64,000 nucleotides of DNA from Sulfitobacter marinus (GTDB taxonomy: Bacteria > Pseudomonadota > Alphaproteobacteria > Rhodobacterales > Rhodobacteraceae), in the NCBI RefSeq assembly GCF_900116285.1, contig NZ_FPAJ01000004.1, forward strand, positions 434,001 to 498,000. Direction: 5' to 3'. The notes beneath the pieces are model-generated. The model worked only from the letters and a program-made list of their open reading frames with translations, did no database searches and was not told where the DNA came from. Made by a program: the position numbers and the translations under genes. Below, piece by piece: positions 18,510 through 26,491 of the stretch. The first letter of the stretch is position 1. Each line of letters opens with the position of its first letter.

Positions 18510-20003
18510 ATGGCACGTGTAGAGGAATATCTTGCACAACAAATCACATCCCGAGGCGATGCTCAGGCGCTGTCGGACAGCGTGGGAACAAGCTGGACCT
18601 TTAACGAGCTTGGTAAAGCGTCAGACGCCATCGCCGAGGCGCTAAAAGCGGCAGGGGTCAAACCCAATGACCGGGTGTTGATGTTGTCTGAAAACTGCGG
18701 CGCTGCGGTGGCCACGGTCTTTGGCACCTGGAAGGCCGGTGCGGTGATCATCCCGGTCAATGCGCGGCAAAGTGAAGGCGAAGTCAAACGCATTCTGGAC
18801 CATGCCACACCTGCCGCCATCTTGATGACAACGGGCGCGTCGCCCGATGCGGTCAAACACGCGGAACGGATGGGCGCGTCTGAAATTACCGGCGCATTCG
18901 GATCGTTGCATCTGGCCACGCCCACCGCCAGCAACCCAGATGCTGACCTAAGCGATGTGGCGGTTTTGCTGTACACTACGGGGACCACAGGCGATCCCAA
19001 AGGGGTGATGCTGACCCATGAAAATGTGCGGTTTGGCGGTATGACATCGGCAAACCTGCGCTGCATGGCCCCAGGGGATGTGGTGTATGGCGTATTGCCC
19101 CTGACCCATGTTTTCGGCCTGTGTTCGGTGCTGACGGCGTCCTGCTATATCGGTGCCGAAGTACGTCTGGAGGCGCGGTTTTCGGCGGAGAAGCTATATA
19201 AGGCGCTGACATCAGGGGTGAATTTCCTGTCGGCTGTGCCGCAGATGCATGCCCTGTTGATGCAATACACCAAGGAACAAGGCCTGACGAAGCTGAACTC
19301 GAAGACGTTACGCTATGTCTCATCCGGGGCGGCACCGCTTGACCCAACATGGAAACGCAAGGCGGAAGAATTCTATGGCGTTGCCATCCAGAACGGCTAT
19401 GGCATGACCGAAACGGCGGCAGGAACATCAGCGACCTCGAACCCGATCGGATCGCCTGATATCTCGGTCGGTCCGCCCCTGCCGGGGATCGAGGTCAAGA
19501 TTGACGAAACGGTCGAAGGCGGCGGGGTTGGCGCAGGCGAAGTGATGACCCGTGGCCCGCAGATCATGAAGGGGTACTACAAAAACCCGACCGAGACTGC
19601 GAAAGCGGTCGATGCGGATGGCTGGCTGCGCACCGGCGATCTGGGCAAGCTGGACGAGAACGGTTTCCTGCATATTCTGGGCCGCTCGAAAGAGCTGATC
19701 ATTCACGGCGGTTTTAACGTCTACCCCCCCGAGGTCGAAGCCGCGATCAACGACCACCCGCAAGTGATCCAATCCGCTGTAATCGGACGCAGCAAGGATG
19801 GCGATGAAGAAGTGCTGGCCTTTGTGCAGATCGCTGAAGGGGACAGTCTGGACCCGGAAGATCTGCGCGCTTTTGTGCGGGAGCGGCTGACGGGATATAA
19901 ACGGCCCAAACATATCATCATTGGCACGGCCCTTCCGGCGGCACCAACAGGCAAGATCCTGAAGCACAAGCTGCTTGAGACGTTTAAAGACCAAATGGCC
20001 TAA
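18510..20003 (+). CDS. Acyl-CoA ligase (class I adenylate-forming enzyme)
   Basis: The start is ATG 18510 (MARVEEYLAQQI) because GAGGAGG precedes it by eight bases; upstream ATGs in frame lack such a site. The 497-residue protein has the AMP-binding loop LLYTTGTTGDPKGVMLTHENV, the adenylate motif YGMTETAAGTS, the hinge GWLRTGDLGKLDENGFLHILGR and the C-terminal catalytic Lys region PTGKILKHKL. It activates the imported acid with ATP and CoA, the first committed step for the upstream beta-oxidation genes. It is last in the operon and is followed by a strong terminator. Substrate is inferred from the operon only. Confidence 0.9.
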   Translation: MARVEEYLAQQITSRGDAQALSDSVGTSWTFNELGKASDAIAEALKAAGVKPNDRVLMLSENCGAAVATVFGTWKAGAVIIPVNARQSEGEVKRILDHATPAAILMTTGASPDAVKHAERMGASEITGAFGSLHLATPTASNPDADLSDVAVLLYTTGTTGDPKGVMLTHENVRFGGMTSANLRCMAPGDVVYGVLPLTHVFGLCSVLTASCYIGAEVRLEARFSAEKLYKALTSGVNFLSAVPQMHALLMQYTKEQGLTKLNSKTLRYVSSGAAPLDPTWKRKAEEFYGVAIQNGYGMTETAAGTSATSNPIGSPDISVGPPLPGIEVKIDETVEGGGVGAGEVMTRGPQIMKGYYKNPTETAKAVDADGWLRTGDLGKLDENGFLHILGRSKELIIHGGFNVYPPEVEAAINDHPQVIQSAVIGRSKDGDEEVLAFVQIAEGDSLDPEDLRAFVRERLTGYKRPKHIIIGTALPAAPTGKILKHKLLETFKDQMA

Positions 20004-20023
20004 GCTGGCGCGCATGACACAAG

Positions 20024-20067
20024 AAAGGCCGGGCCCTGTAGTGGGGGCACCGGCCTTTTTCTTTCTT
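20024..20067 (+). terminator. Rho-independent terminator of the TRAP/acyl-CoA operon
   Basis: A perfect 9-bp stem AAAGGCCGG (20024-20032) with CCGGCCTTT (20050-20058), followed by TTTTTCTTTCTT, lies 20 bp after the acyl-CoA ligase stop. It is placed so that it may also serve the convergent epimerase gene. Confidence 0.85.
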
Positions 20068-20088
20068 AGTCTCGGTGTCGCTTCGCGT

Positions 20089-20778
20089 TTAGACGTACAC
20101 GCCTGTCGCCGCTTCGCGGATCGCACGGATGTTATCGCCGTAAGGGCCGGGGTTCGACACGGACCCGCCCCGGAACACGGCAGAGCCTGCAACCAGAACA
20201 TCGGCACCCGCCTGCGCCACAGTGGGGGCTGTGTTCACATCGACGCCGCCATCAATTTCAATATGGATCGGACGATCACCAATCATCGCGCGCAGCGTTT
20301 TGATCTTGTCCGACATATCGATGAATTTCTGCCCGCCAAAGCCGGGGTTCACCGTCATCACGCAAACCAGATCGGTGATATCCAGCAGGTGTTCGACAGC
20401 CGAGGCTGGCGTGCCGGGGTTCAGCGCTACACCCGCCTTTGCGCCCGCGCCACGGATCGCCTGCAAGGTACGGTGAATATGCGCGCCTGCCTCGACATGG
20501 GCGGTAATGAAGTCGGCCCCGGCGTTTGCGAAGGCCTCGATATAGGGATCAACAGGGGCGATCATCAGATGCACATCCATGATGCCCTTGATGTGCGGGC
20601 GGATGGCAGCACAGGTGGTTGGGCCAAAGCTGATATTGGGCACGAAATGCCCATCCATCACATCGACATGAACCCAATCTGCACCTTGCGCCTCAATAGC
20701 TTCGCATTCGGCCCCGAAATTCGCGAAGTCAGCGGCAAGGATAGAGGGGGCGATTTTGATAGAGCGGTCGAATGTCAT
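20089..20778 (-). CDS. rpe: Ribulose-phosphate 3-epimerase
   Basis: The start is ATG 20778 (MTFDRSIKIAPSILAADFANFG), since KIAPSILAADF is the near-invariant N-terminus of Rpe and the further 20 upstream codons do not fit the family. The 229-residue TIM barrel shows the metal and substrate motifs WVHVDVMDGHFVPNISFG, MTVNPGFGGQKF and IEIDGGVDVNTA. It interconverts ribulose-5-phosphate and xylulose-5-phosphate in the pentose phosphate and Calvin-type pathways. It lies downstream of the reductive dehalogenase gene on the same strand with a 182-bp gap, probably as an independent housekeeping gene. Confidence 0.95.
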   Translation of the reverse strand: MTFDRSIKIAPSILAADFANFGAECEAIEAQGADWVHVDVMDGHFVPNISFGPTTCAAIRPHIKGIMDVHLMIAPVDPYIEAFANAGADFITAHVEAGAHIHRTLQAIRGAGAKAGVALNPGTPASAVEHLLDITDLVCVMTVNPGFGGQKFIDMSDKIKTLRAMIGDRPIHIEIDGGVDVNTAPTVAQAGADVLVAGSAVFRGGSVSNPGPYGDNIRAIREAATGVYV

Positions 20779-20960
20779 GTTTGCTGGCCTTATTGGGAGG
20801 GTTAGCCGCGATATAAGCGCTGTCAGCGCTGGTGGCAATCGGCGGAGCCTTCGGCGAGGATTTTAGACCATTTGGAAATCAGGGTCAGGTTTTATCATCG
20901 GCGCTATGACCGTGGGCGAAATCGTGCAGAAGGGTGCATCGGATCCAAAAGCGGCGCGGG

Positions 20961-23900
20961 TCATAAATCGATCTCCAATACGCCGTTTGGGTCTGCCGCG
21001 CGGGATTGGCAAAGGATAATCTCGGTCTCTCGTTGTTTGGCGGACAAGACGAAATCGCGGTGTTCAGCCTTGCCTGACAGCAGGTTGCATTTGCACACAC
21101 CGCATATGCCATCCGCGCATTTAATGTTCAGTTTGATATCCGCGGCGATCAGCGCGTCGCTGGCCGATTGATCAGCGGTAACCGGGATTTCGCGGCCATC
21201 GGTCAGGCGCAGGGTGAAGGGATGGTTGATGTACTCGGGCACCGTGGGGGGCGCGAAGTATTCTAGGTGCAGGTTGTCACCCGGCAAGTCGCTTGCTCTG
21301 CCAGCGTCCATCACCGCTTGCATATAGGCGTCAGGGCCGCAGGTGTAGACATGGGTTCCTTTGACCGCTGTCGAGAGTAGGGCTGGCATATCGGCACGGG
21401 TGTTTTCCGCACTTATATGTATGCGAACACGGTCTGACCAAGGGACGCGCGCAAGCATGTCGATAAACGGGGCCGCCGCGCGGGACGGGGCAGAGTAGTG
21501 CAAATCAAAGGGCTGGCCGATTGAATGAAGACGGTGGGCAAAGGCAATCATGGGCGTAATGCCGATACCACCGCCGAACAACAGGCTGTGGGGGGCGTCT
21601 TCGATCAGTTCGAAGTGGTTTGTGGGGGCTGAAACAAACACACGTCGGCCTTGGGTGAAGATACGGTGAAGTAGCGCTGAACCCCCGCGCCCTTCTTCTT
21701 CGCGCAGGACGGCAATGCGGTAGCGTGTCCGGTCGGCAGGATCGCCCAGCAGCGAATAGGGGCGCAAGTATTCAGGGGCCACCACCAGATCAAGATGTGC
21801 GCCTGCGGTCCATTCCGGCAGGTCGTGGCCGTCCGGATGCACCAGATCATACAGGGTGACCGCGTCGCTTAGCTGTTGGACGCGTCCGATGCGCAGATCC
21901 AGCACCGGCGTGTCTGTGCCTGCATCATAAAGATGCAAGTGATCGGTTGCCCCAGCGGCACTGCGGGCGCGGTGTTCGTCTGCGGTAAGCAGGGCGGCAT
22001 GCGCCTTGATCCCGGCCTCGCGGTTCATCGGGTCAGGATAGGGCCACGGATGCGGGGCAAGCGGGGCCGGGTAGACCGCCAAGGTCTGATCCTCGGCCCG
22101 CAGCTTCAAGTCGGGTTGGAGGTCGCGGGCATTGACCGGATGGGTGGGGGCCGTCACCGCGCCGCCGCGCTGGTGTTCGATGTCCCACCACCATTTCTTG
22201 ACAGGGTTCAGCCCGCCACGGCCCAAGGCATCATCCAGCCGCGCCAACAGCGGTGCGGCAGCTGGGATGGTGCTGGCGGCCCAGCGAAACGGGGCCTCGG
22301 CGAACAGCCCTTCGAGGTTCCACGGGCAGGTTTTCATGCAGCGCCCACACATGGAGCCACCTTTGTTGGTGATCCGGTAGGTCGCGCATTTCTGGCTATC
22401 TGATTTCCAGATCTCATAGCCGTTGAACATCTTTTTCGGGCCTGCCGTGATCGCACCTGACGGGCATTCACGGGCGCATTTATTGCAGGCTTCGCAGAAT
22501 TTTTGCAGGCCGAAATCGATAGGTTTGTCATGGGTCACGGGCATGGTGTGGGTCACAATGCCGGATTTCAGGCGGGGGCCAAGGAAGGGGTTCAGGATCA
22601 CCTCGCCGATCCGGCTGACCTCGCCCAGGCCGGACAGCAGCAAAAGCGGCGGCTGAAGAACGTCGCCATCCATTACCGTATGTGCCTTGGCGTCAAAACC
22701 AAGGTTGCGCAGATGCTGTGCCAGAATGCCGCCCAGCACCGAAAACCGTAGGTAAGCACGCATGGATTGGGCGGTGCTGATCCAGTCATCGCCGGATGCG
22801 CCCTCCATGGTTTCAAAGCCTTGATCAATGATCAGGCCAAGCGATTGATCGTGGGGCGGTACGATAGGGGTGCCGGTGGCGTCATGGCTGTACCATGTCC
22901 AATCCGGGCAGGCAGAGGACCCGGCGGCATCGACGCCAAGAAAATATGCCGCCGCCTTCAGATTGGCGGCATTGCGCTGCGGGTCTGCGTCCAGAACGGT
23001 TGGGGCTGGCGTGCCTTTTTGCAGCAGGATCAGCGCGCCCAGCAATCGGCGCTGTGCCGATGCGGGGGCGGATTTGACGATATGTTGTCCGCCTTTCATG
23101 GCGTCCTGCACCTTGGGACCCATGTCGCCAAACTGGCCGCGCGCAAACATGTCCGTGCGCTTGGGGATGCGCGGCACATTTGGGGCATCGATATAGGTGG
23201 TGGGGTTGTCTACGCGTTTGAGCGTTTCAAACGGATGCGGGCCATCGACAAAGGCGCGCCGCGCATAGGGATCGTGACTGCGCGCGCTGGCCCCGCCGTG
23301 GGTGCCAAGCTGCCAGACGTGGCCGCGCAACACGGATGCGGGTTGCTGCGCAAGCGGACATAGCGGCAGGTCAGGGGCCAAGGTCATGTCAGTGGTGATC
23401 GCTGCAAGGCCAAAACGCTGGCCCAGCCATGGTACGCAGGGCGTGCCGTCTTGCATCACCGATAGGCCCGCCGCCAACGCCAGTTTGGGGAGGTGCACAT
23501 CGCTGGAGGTTACCGAATGGGCACGCGCGTCAAAGCCGAGGATGCGGAGATATTCAGCCAGAACGGTTGCGTTCTCGGTCGCGCGCAACGCAGCGCGTTG
23601 GGCTTGTGCATCGGTGATCCAATCGCTGCCAGCTTCGTCCTTGGACGGATCGCGTGGGTAGGCGACCAGCACAACAATCGCGTGGGTATGGTGTGCAATC
23701 GCGCCAGCATCTGCGCCTGCAGTATCGCGCAGGTCGGCCATGATCGCGTCAATGCCTGTGGCAAGGGTCGTTGTCTGGCGATGCTTCAGATCCTCGACCA
23801 ATGCGGCGACATCAGGGTTGGTCCGGGGGGCGGTTAGAAGTGCGCTTGGCGGTAGGGCGCAGATGCCCATCATCGAGGCGTCATTATAATAGCCAAAAGC

Positions 23901-24164
23901 CTTGAGGTGTCGCGCCCGTTCGAGCGGATCATCGGGGATCTCGGCGTGTGTACTGTTCACCGCGCCTGAACGCAGCGCATCCATCATCGCTTGGAATGGA
24001 CCCATCGCATTGATGATGCTTGCGGGGCGGTGGGGCGCTGAAAACGAGACTTCGGGAAACGTTAAATCTGGTAAATCCACATGCGGCTGGGTTTCCCTGT
24101 GCAGCCGCTCAAGCGGGTAGGGGCCAAGATGAACGGGACGTGATTTTCCGGAGAATAACTTCAT
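20961..24164 (-). CDS. Self-sufficient reductive dehalogenase fused to a flavin/2Fe-2S reductase
   Basis: The start is ATG 24164 (MKLFSGKSRP), giving 1067 residues. Residues 1-620 match catabolic, cobalamin-dependent reductive dehalogenases: two 4Fe-4S motifs, C557-x2-C560-x2-C563-x3-C567-P and C593-x12-C606-x2-C609-x3-C613-P. The C-terminal part, from about 755, is a phthalate-dioxygenase-reductase type module: flavin site RPYSLLGDP (801-809), nucleotide-binding LLFGGGIGITPMIAF (861-875) and TCGPDAYM, and a plant-type 2Fe-2S ferredoxin CADGICGVCKC (1016-1026) with C1052. No Tat signal and no RdhB-like anchor are seen, so it is probably cytosolic and fed by NAD(P)H. Bba/NpRdhA-type enzymes of this design dehalogenate brominated phenols. 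Substrate here is inferred only. The N-terminal half is internally duplicated. Confidence 0.85.
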   Translation of the reverse strand: MKLFSGKSRPVHLGPYPLERLHRETQPHVDLPDLTFPEVSFSAPHRPASIINAMGPFQAMMDALRSGAVNSTHAEIPDDPLERARHLKAFGYYNDASMMGICALPPSALLTAPRTNPDVAALVEDLKHRQTTTLATGIDAIMADLRDTAGADAGAIAHHTHAIVVLVAYPRDPSKDEAGSDWITDAQAQRAALRATENATVLAEYLRILGFDARAHSVTSSDVHLPKLALAAGLSVMQDGTPCVPWLGQRFGLAAITTDMTLAPDLPLCPLAQQPASVLRGHVWQLGTHGGASARSHDPYARRAFVDGPHPFETLKRVDNPTTYIDAPNVPRIPKRTDMFARGQFGDMGPKVQDAMKGGQHIVKSAPASAQRRLLGALILLQKGTPAPTVLDADPQRNAANLKAAAYFLGVDAAGSSACPDWTWYSHDATGTPIVPPHDQSLGLIIDQGFETMEGASGDDWISTAQSMRAYLRFSVLGGILAQHLRNLGFDAKAHTVMDGDVLQPPLLLLSGLGEVSRIGEVILNPFLGPRLKSGIVTHTMPVTHDKPIDFGLQKFCEACNKCARECPSGAITAGPKKMFNGYEIWKSDSQKCATYRITNKGGSMCGRCMKTCPWNLEGLFAEAPFRWAASTIPAAAPLLARLDDALGRGGLNPVKKWWWDIEHQRGGAVTAPTHPVNARDLQPDLKLRAEDQTLAVYPAPLAPHPWPYPDPMNREAGIKAHAALLTADEHRARSAAGATDHLHLYDAGTDTPVLDLRIGRVQQLSDAVTLYDLVHPDGHDLPEWTAGAHLDLVVAPEYLRPYSLLGDPADRTRYRIAVLREEEGRGGSALLHRIFTQGRRVFVSAPTNHFELIEDAPHSLLFGGGIGITPMIAFAHRLHSIGQPFDLHYSAPSRAAAPFIDMLARVPWSDRVRIHISAENTRADMPALLSTAVKGTHVYTCGPDAYMQAVMDAGRASDLPGDNLHLEYFAPPTVPEYINHPFTLRLTDGREIPVTADQSASDALIAADIKLNIKCADGICGVCKCNLLSGKAEHRDFVLSAKQRETEIILCQSRAADPNGVLEIDL

Positions 24165-24316
24165 GACGGTGATCGTGACATTGGGGGTGGGGAAAGGACA
24201 GTGCAAAGATCGCACAATTGCGCGAAACAGCCCTGCTGGGAACCGATCTGCGCCCACCCTCGTTAGTCTACCAATGGTCCCTCGGGGGCGGCAGCGGCAC
24301 TGAAAAGGAAACACAG

Positions 24317-24532
24317 ATGGCAGAGATTTTGCAAGGTACCAAAGTTACTTGGAATTGGGGGCAAGGCACGGCCAGTGGGACCGTGCAAAAGACATATTCA
24401 AAAAGCGTTACGCGCAGCTTGAAAGGCACCGAGGTCACGCGCAATGGCACCAAGGATGATCCCGCGTTGTTGATCGAACAGGAGGACGGCGACGAGGTGT
24501 TAAAACTGTGCTCGGAAGTGGACGTTGCTTGA
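24317..24532 (+). CDS. Small DUF2945 (Tudor-like) protein
   Basis: A protein of 71 residues starting at ATG 24317 (MAEILQGTKVTWNWGQGTASG). The sequence KVTWNWGQGTASGTVQ and the following GTEVTRNGTKDDPALLIEQEDG are typical of DUF2945, the so-called hypervirulence-associated Tudor domain. It is cytosolic and of unknown function; Tudor-like folds bind nucleic acids or peptides but no data bear on this group here. It is transcribed divergently from the reductive dehalogenase and convergently with the YeeE transporter. Confidence 0.8.
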   Translation: MAEILQGTKVTWNWGQGTASGTVQKTYSKSVTRSLKGTEVTRNGTKDDPALLIEQEDGDEVLKLCSEVDVA

Positions 24533-24554
24533 GCGCTATCGCAGGTCGCTGGAC

Positions 24555-25631
24555 CTAACCAATAGGGCGAAACCCCTCAACCAGTTGCCGCAGGCCGATC
24601 AAGGCACCTAAAACAATGCAGGCTAATGTCACCGGCGCGCTGTAGGCCAGGACCGAAAAGGCGGACAGCCCCTGACCAACGCTGCACCCAACAGCCACCA
24701 CGGCACCAAAGCCCATCAGGACGGCCCCGCCAATCTGGCGGCGCAATTCGCGGGGGTCTTCGCAGGCTTCCCACCGCATATGGCCCTTGATCAGGCATCC
24801 AGCCAGCGCCCCCAGAACCACCCCGACAACCGATCCGGTGCCAAAGCTGATCGTGTTGCCAGAGGATGTCATGACATACAGCAGCGTTTCACCGACAGGG
24901 GCGGTAAATGTGTGCGAGATGATGATGCTGCGGTCAAAACCGTTTGCGCTGATCCACTGGGTGGCGGCCCAGCCCGACACGATGGCAATGCCCACAACCG
25001 TACCCCACAGGATGGACGCAGGACTACTGCGCAGCCCCTTGTGCAGTAAGGTGCCGGCGATCAAAATACTGCCCGCGACGATGCCAACAAGATGCAGATC
25101 GACAGGCAGATGTCGGGCGATCAGATGGGCAATACCGGGGGGTGTCATGCCCGCCTCGGCCGTGGGGAACAGCATCAGCCGCAAACCAGAAAGAGGCCCG
25201 CCAAGCGCCACGTAAGCGGAGACGCCCATGACAATCACAATCATGAAGGACCGCAGATCGCCGCAGCCCATACGGGCCAGTGCGCCATAGCCGCAATTGC
25301 CCGCGATCGCCATGCCATAGCCGAAAACCAGCCCGCCTATGACGCTGGCCCACGGGTTCCACGCAAGCGATAGATATAACGTGCCGCTCATGTTCAGCAG
25401 CCCGCCGGCCGATAACCCGAATGCCCCGATCATCGCGACACCAAGGGCAATGCCCCACATCGCAAAACGGGTTGAGGTTGCGCCGTAATACAAATCTTCG
25501 ATAGCACCCAAAGTGCAAAAACGGCCAAGGCGTGCGGCAAGGCCCAGCAGGATGCCGCCAAATAGTCCGGCACAGGCCATCAGTGTCGGTTCGGAAAACC
25601 GCTCTAACAGCTGCACGCCGATACCGGTCAT
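24555..25631 (-). CDS. YeeE/YedE-family sulfur-compound transporter (thiosulfate uptake type)
   Basis: A 358-residue membrane protein with about nine to ten hydrophobic segments. Duplicated glycine/cysteine motifs GNCGYGALARMGCGDLRS (C113, C123) and VGCSVGQGLSAFS are the conserved pore cysteines of the YeeE/YedE (TsuA) family, which moves thiosulfate or related sulfur species by S-S or S-H contacts. It begins 6 bases after the stop of the ArsR repressor gene, so the two are co-transcribed. In a sox cluster its likely role is moving a sulfur intermediate across the inner membrane; direction is not visible. Confidence 0.85.
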   Translation of the reverse strand: MTGIGVQLLERFSEPTLMACAGLFGGILLGLAARLGRFCTLGAIEDLYYGATSTRFAMWGIALGVAMIGAFGLSAGGLLNMSGTLYLSLAWNPWASVIGGLVFGYGMAIAGNCGYGALARMGCGDLRSFMIVIVMGVSAYVALGGPLSGLRLMLFPTAEAGMTPPGIAHLIARHLPVDLHLVGIVAGSILIAGTLLHKGLRSSPASILWGTVVGIAIVSGWAATQWISANGFDRSIIISHTFTAPVGETLLYVMTSSGNTISFGTGSVVGVVLGALAGCLIKGHMRWEACEDPRELRRQIGGAVLMGFGAVVAVGCSVGQGLSAFSVLAYSAPVTLACIVLGALIGLRQLVEGFRPIG

Positions 25632-25637
25632 GTCAGA

Positions 25638-25973
25638 TCAATCGGCGCGGCAGAACAGATCATAGACGACTTCCATGATCTGCTTGGGCCGATCATCGGC
25701 AAGCCGGTAATAGATGGTTTTGCCGTCCCTGCGCGGGATCACCAAACCTTCAAGCCGCAGGCGCGAAAGTTGCTGGGATACGGCTGCCTGTCGGGCGGAA
25801 AGCAGCTCTTCGAGTTCAGTCACGGACTTTTCACCCGATGCCAGATGACACAGGATCATCAACCGGCCTTCATGGCTGATGGCCTTAAGAAAGTTGGAGG
25901 CTTGCACTGCGTTCGAAGCCATCTTGTCGAGGTCTTCGGCACACATATTTTTGTCAAAAACGGGTAGACCCAC
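25638..25973 (-). CDS. soxR: ArsR-family persulfide-responsive repressor (SoxR/SqrR/BigR type)
   Basis: A protein of 111 residues with an ArsR winged helix-turn-helix (SVTELEELLSARQAAVSQQLSRLRLEGLV). Cysteines are C11, C42 and C108; the C42 to C108 spacing of 66 equals that of C41 and C107 in SqrR of Rhodobacter capsulatus, the pair that forms a polysulfide bridge when persulfides rise. No metal-binding ELCVC motif is present, so it is a thiol rather than a metal sensor. It is flanked by soxS and a YeeE transporter on the same strand. ATTC-N8-GAAT sites at 27873 and 36770 are its probable operators. The name soxR follows position in the sox cluster. Confidence 0.9.
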   Translation of the reverse strand: MGLPVFDKNMCAEDLDKMASNAVQASNFLKAISHEGRLMILCHLASGEKSVTELEELLSARQAAVSQQLSRLRLEGLVIPRRDGKTIYYRLADDRPKQIMEVVYDLFCRAD

Positions 25974-26002
25974 GGGATGGTTTCCTTAGCAAAATAGTCA
26001 AA

Positions 26003-26018
26003 ATTCATAATTGCGTTG
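26003..26018. promoter_or_regulatory. Half-conserved repressor site before soxR
   Basis: ATTCATAATTGCGTTG keeps the left half ATTC of the ATTC-N8-GAAT pattern but not the right. It lies 30 bp upstream of the soxR start codon in an AT-rich stretch, where autoregulation would be expected. Support is weak because only four positions match. Confidence 0.3.
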
Positions 26019-26042
26019 GCGATCCAACACAGCGGCTGGGCC

Positions 26043-26423
26043 TTAGCTTCCGTTCGGTGGCTGCATTAGTTTGGCATCAAACATCATTTTTTCCAAGACT
26101 CCCCAAAAGAAATCCTCGCCTGGATATCCTTCGATGCGCGAGAATTCATGGCCATCAACCATCAGAACAAAGGTCGGCGTGAACATCAGACGACGGTCAA
26201 AGTTAAGATCCGATGGCACCTCTGCCTTGATATCGATGCGACGTAGGGGAGCGATTTTACCGGCTTGGGTCTTGGGATAGATCGGCGCGATTTCCTGATC
26301 CCAACGGGCGCACCAGATGCAGCCTTTTTCCTCGACCATGACCAAGGACACCTCGGCCAGAGCCGGTCCTGACAAGGTGATCAGGGCGAGAAAAGCAAAA
26401 AGGATTGCGCGGATGCGTGTCAT
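26043..26423 (-). CDS. soxS: SoxS, periplasmic thioredoxin-like protein
   Basis: The start is ATG 26423 (MTRIRAILFAFLALITLSGPALA), which yields a signal peptide and a 126-residue precursor. The redox motif C35-I-W-C38 lies in EEKGCIWCARWDQEIAP and the cis-proline loop is RLMFTPTFVLMVDG. SoxS in Paracoccus keeps SoxY reduced and active. It is divergent from soxV with a strong palindrome between the two start codons, and is followed 69 bp downstream by soxR. Assignment rests on sequence class plus position. Confidence 0.87.
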   Translation of the reverse strand: MTRIRAILFAFLALITLSGPALAEVSLVMVEEKGCIWCARWDQEIAPIYPKTQAGKIAPLRRIDIKAEVPSDLNFDRRLMFTPTFVLMVDGHEFSRIEGYPGEDFFWGVLEKMMFDAKLMQPPNGS

Positions 26424-26439
26424 TAAAAGACCTATTGAT

Positions 26440-26460
26440 TTCGCATAACATAATGCGAAT
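26440..26460. promoter_or_regulatory. Palindromic operator between divergent soxS and soxV
   Basis: TTCGCATAACATAATGCGAA (26440-26459) is a perfect 7-bp inverted repeat around a 6-bp spacer, followed by T so that it ends GCGAAT. The right end GAAT with C-A-T-A-A-T-G-C before it matches half of the ATTC-N8-GAAT pattern. Position between the two divergent sox genes makes it a probable SoxR binding site controlling both directions. Confidence 0.6.
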
Positions 26461-26491
26461 ATGTGCATGACACAAGATAAAGGCAGTCAAC

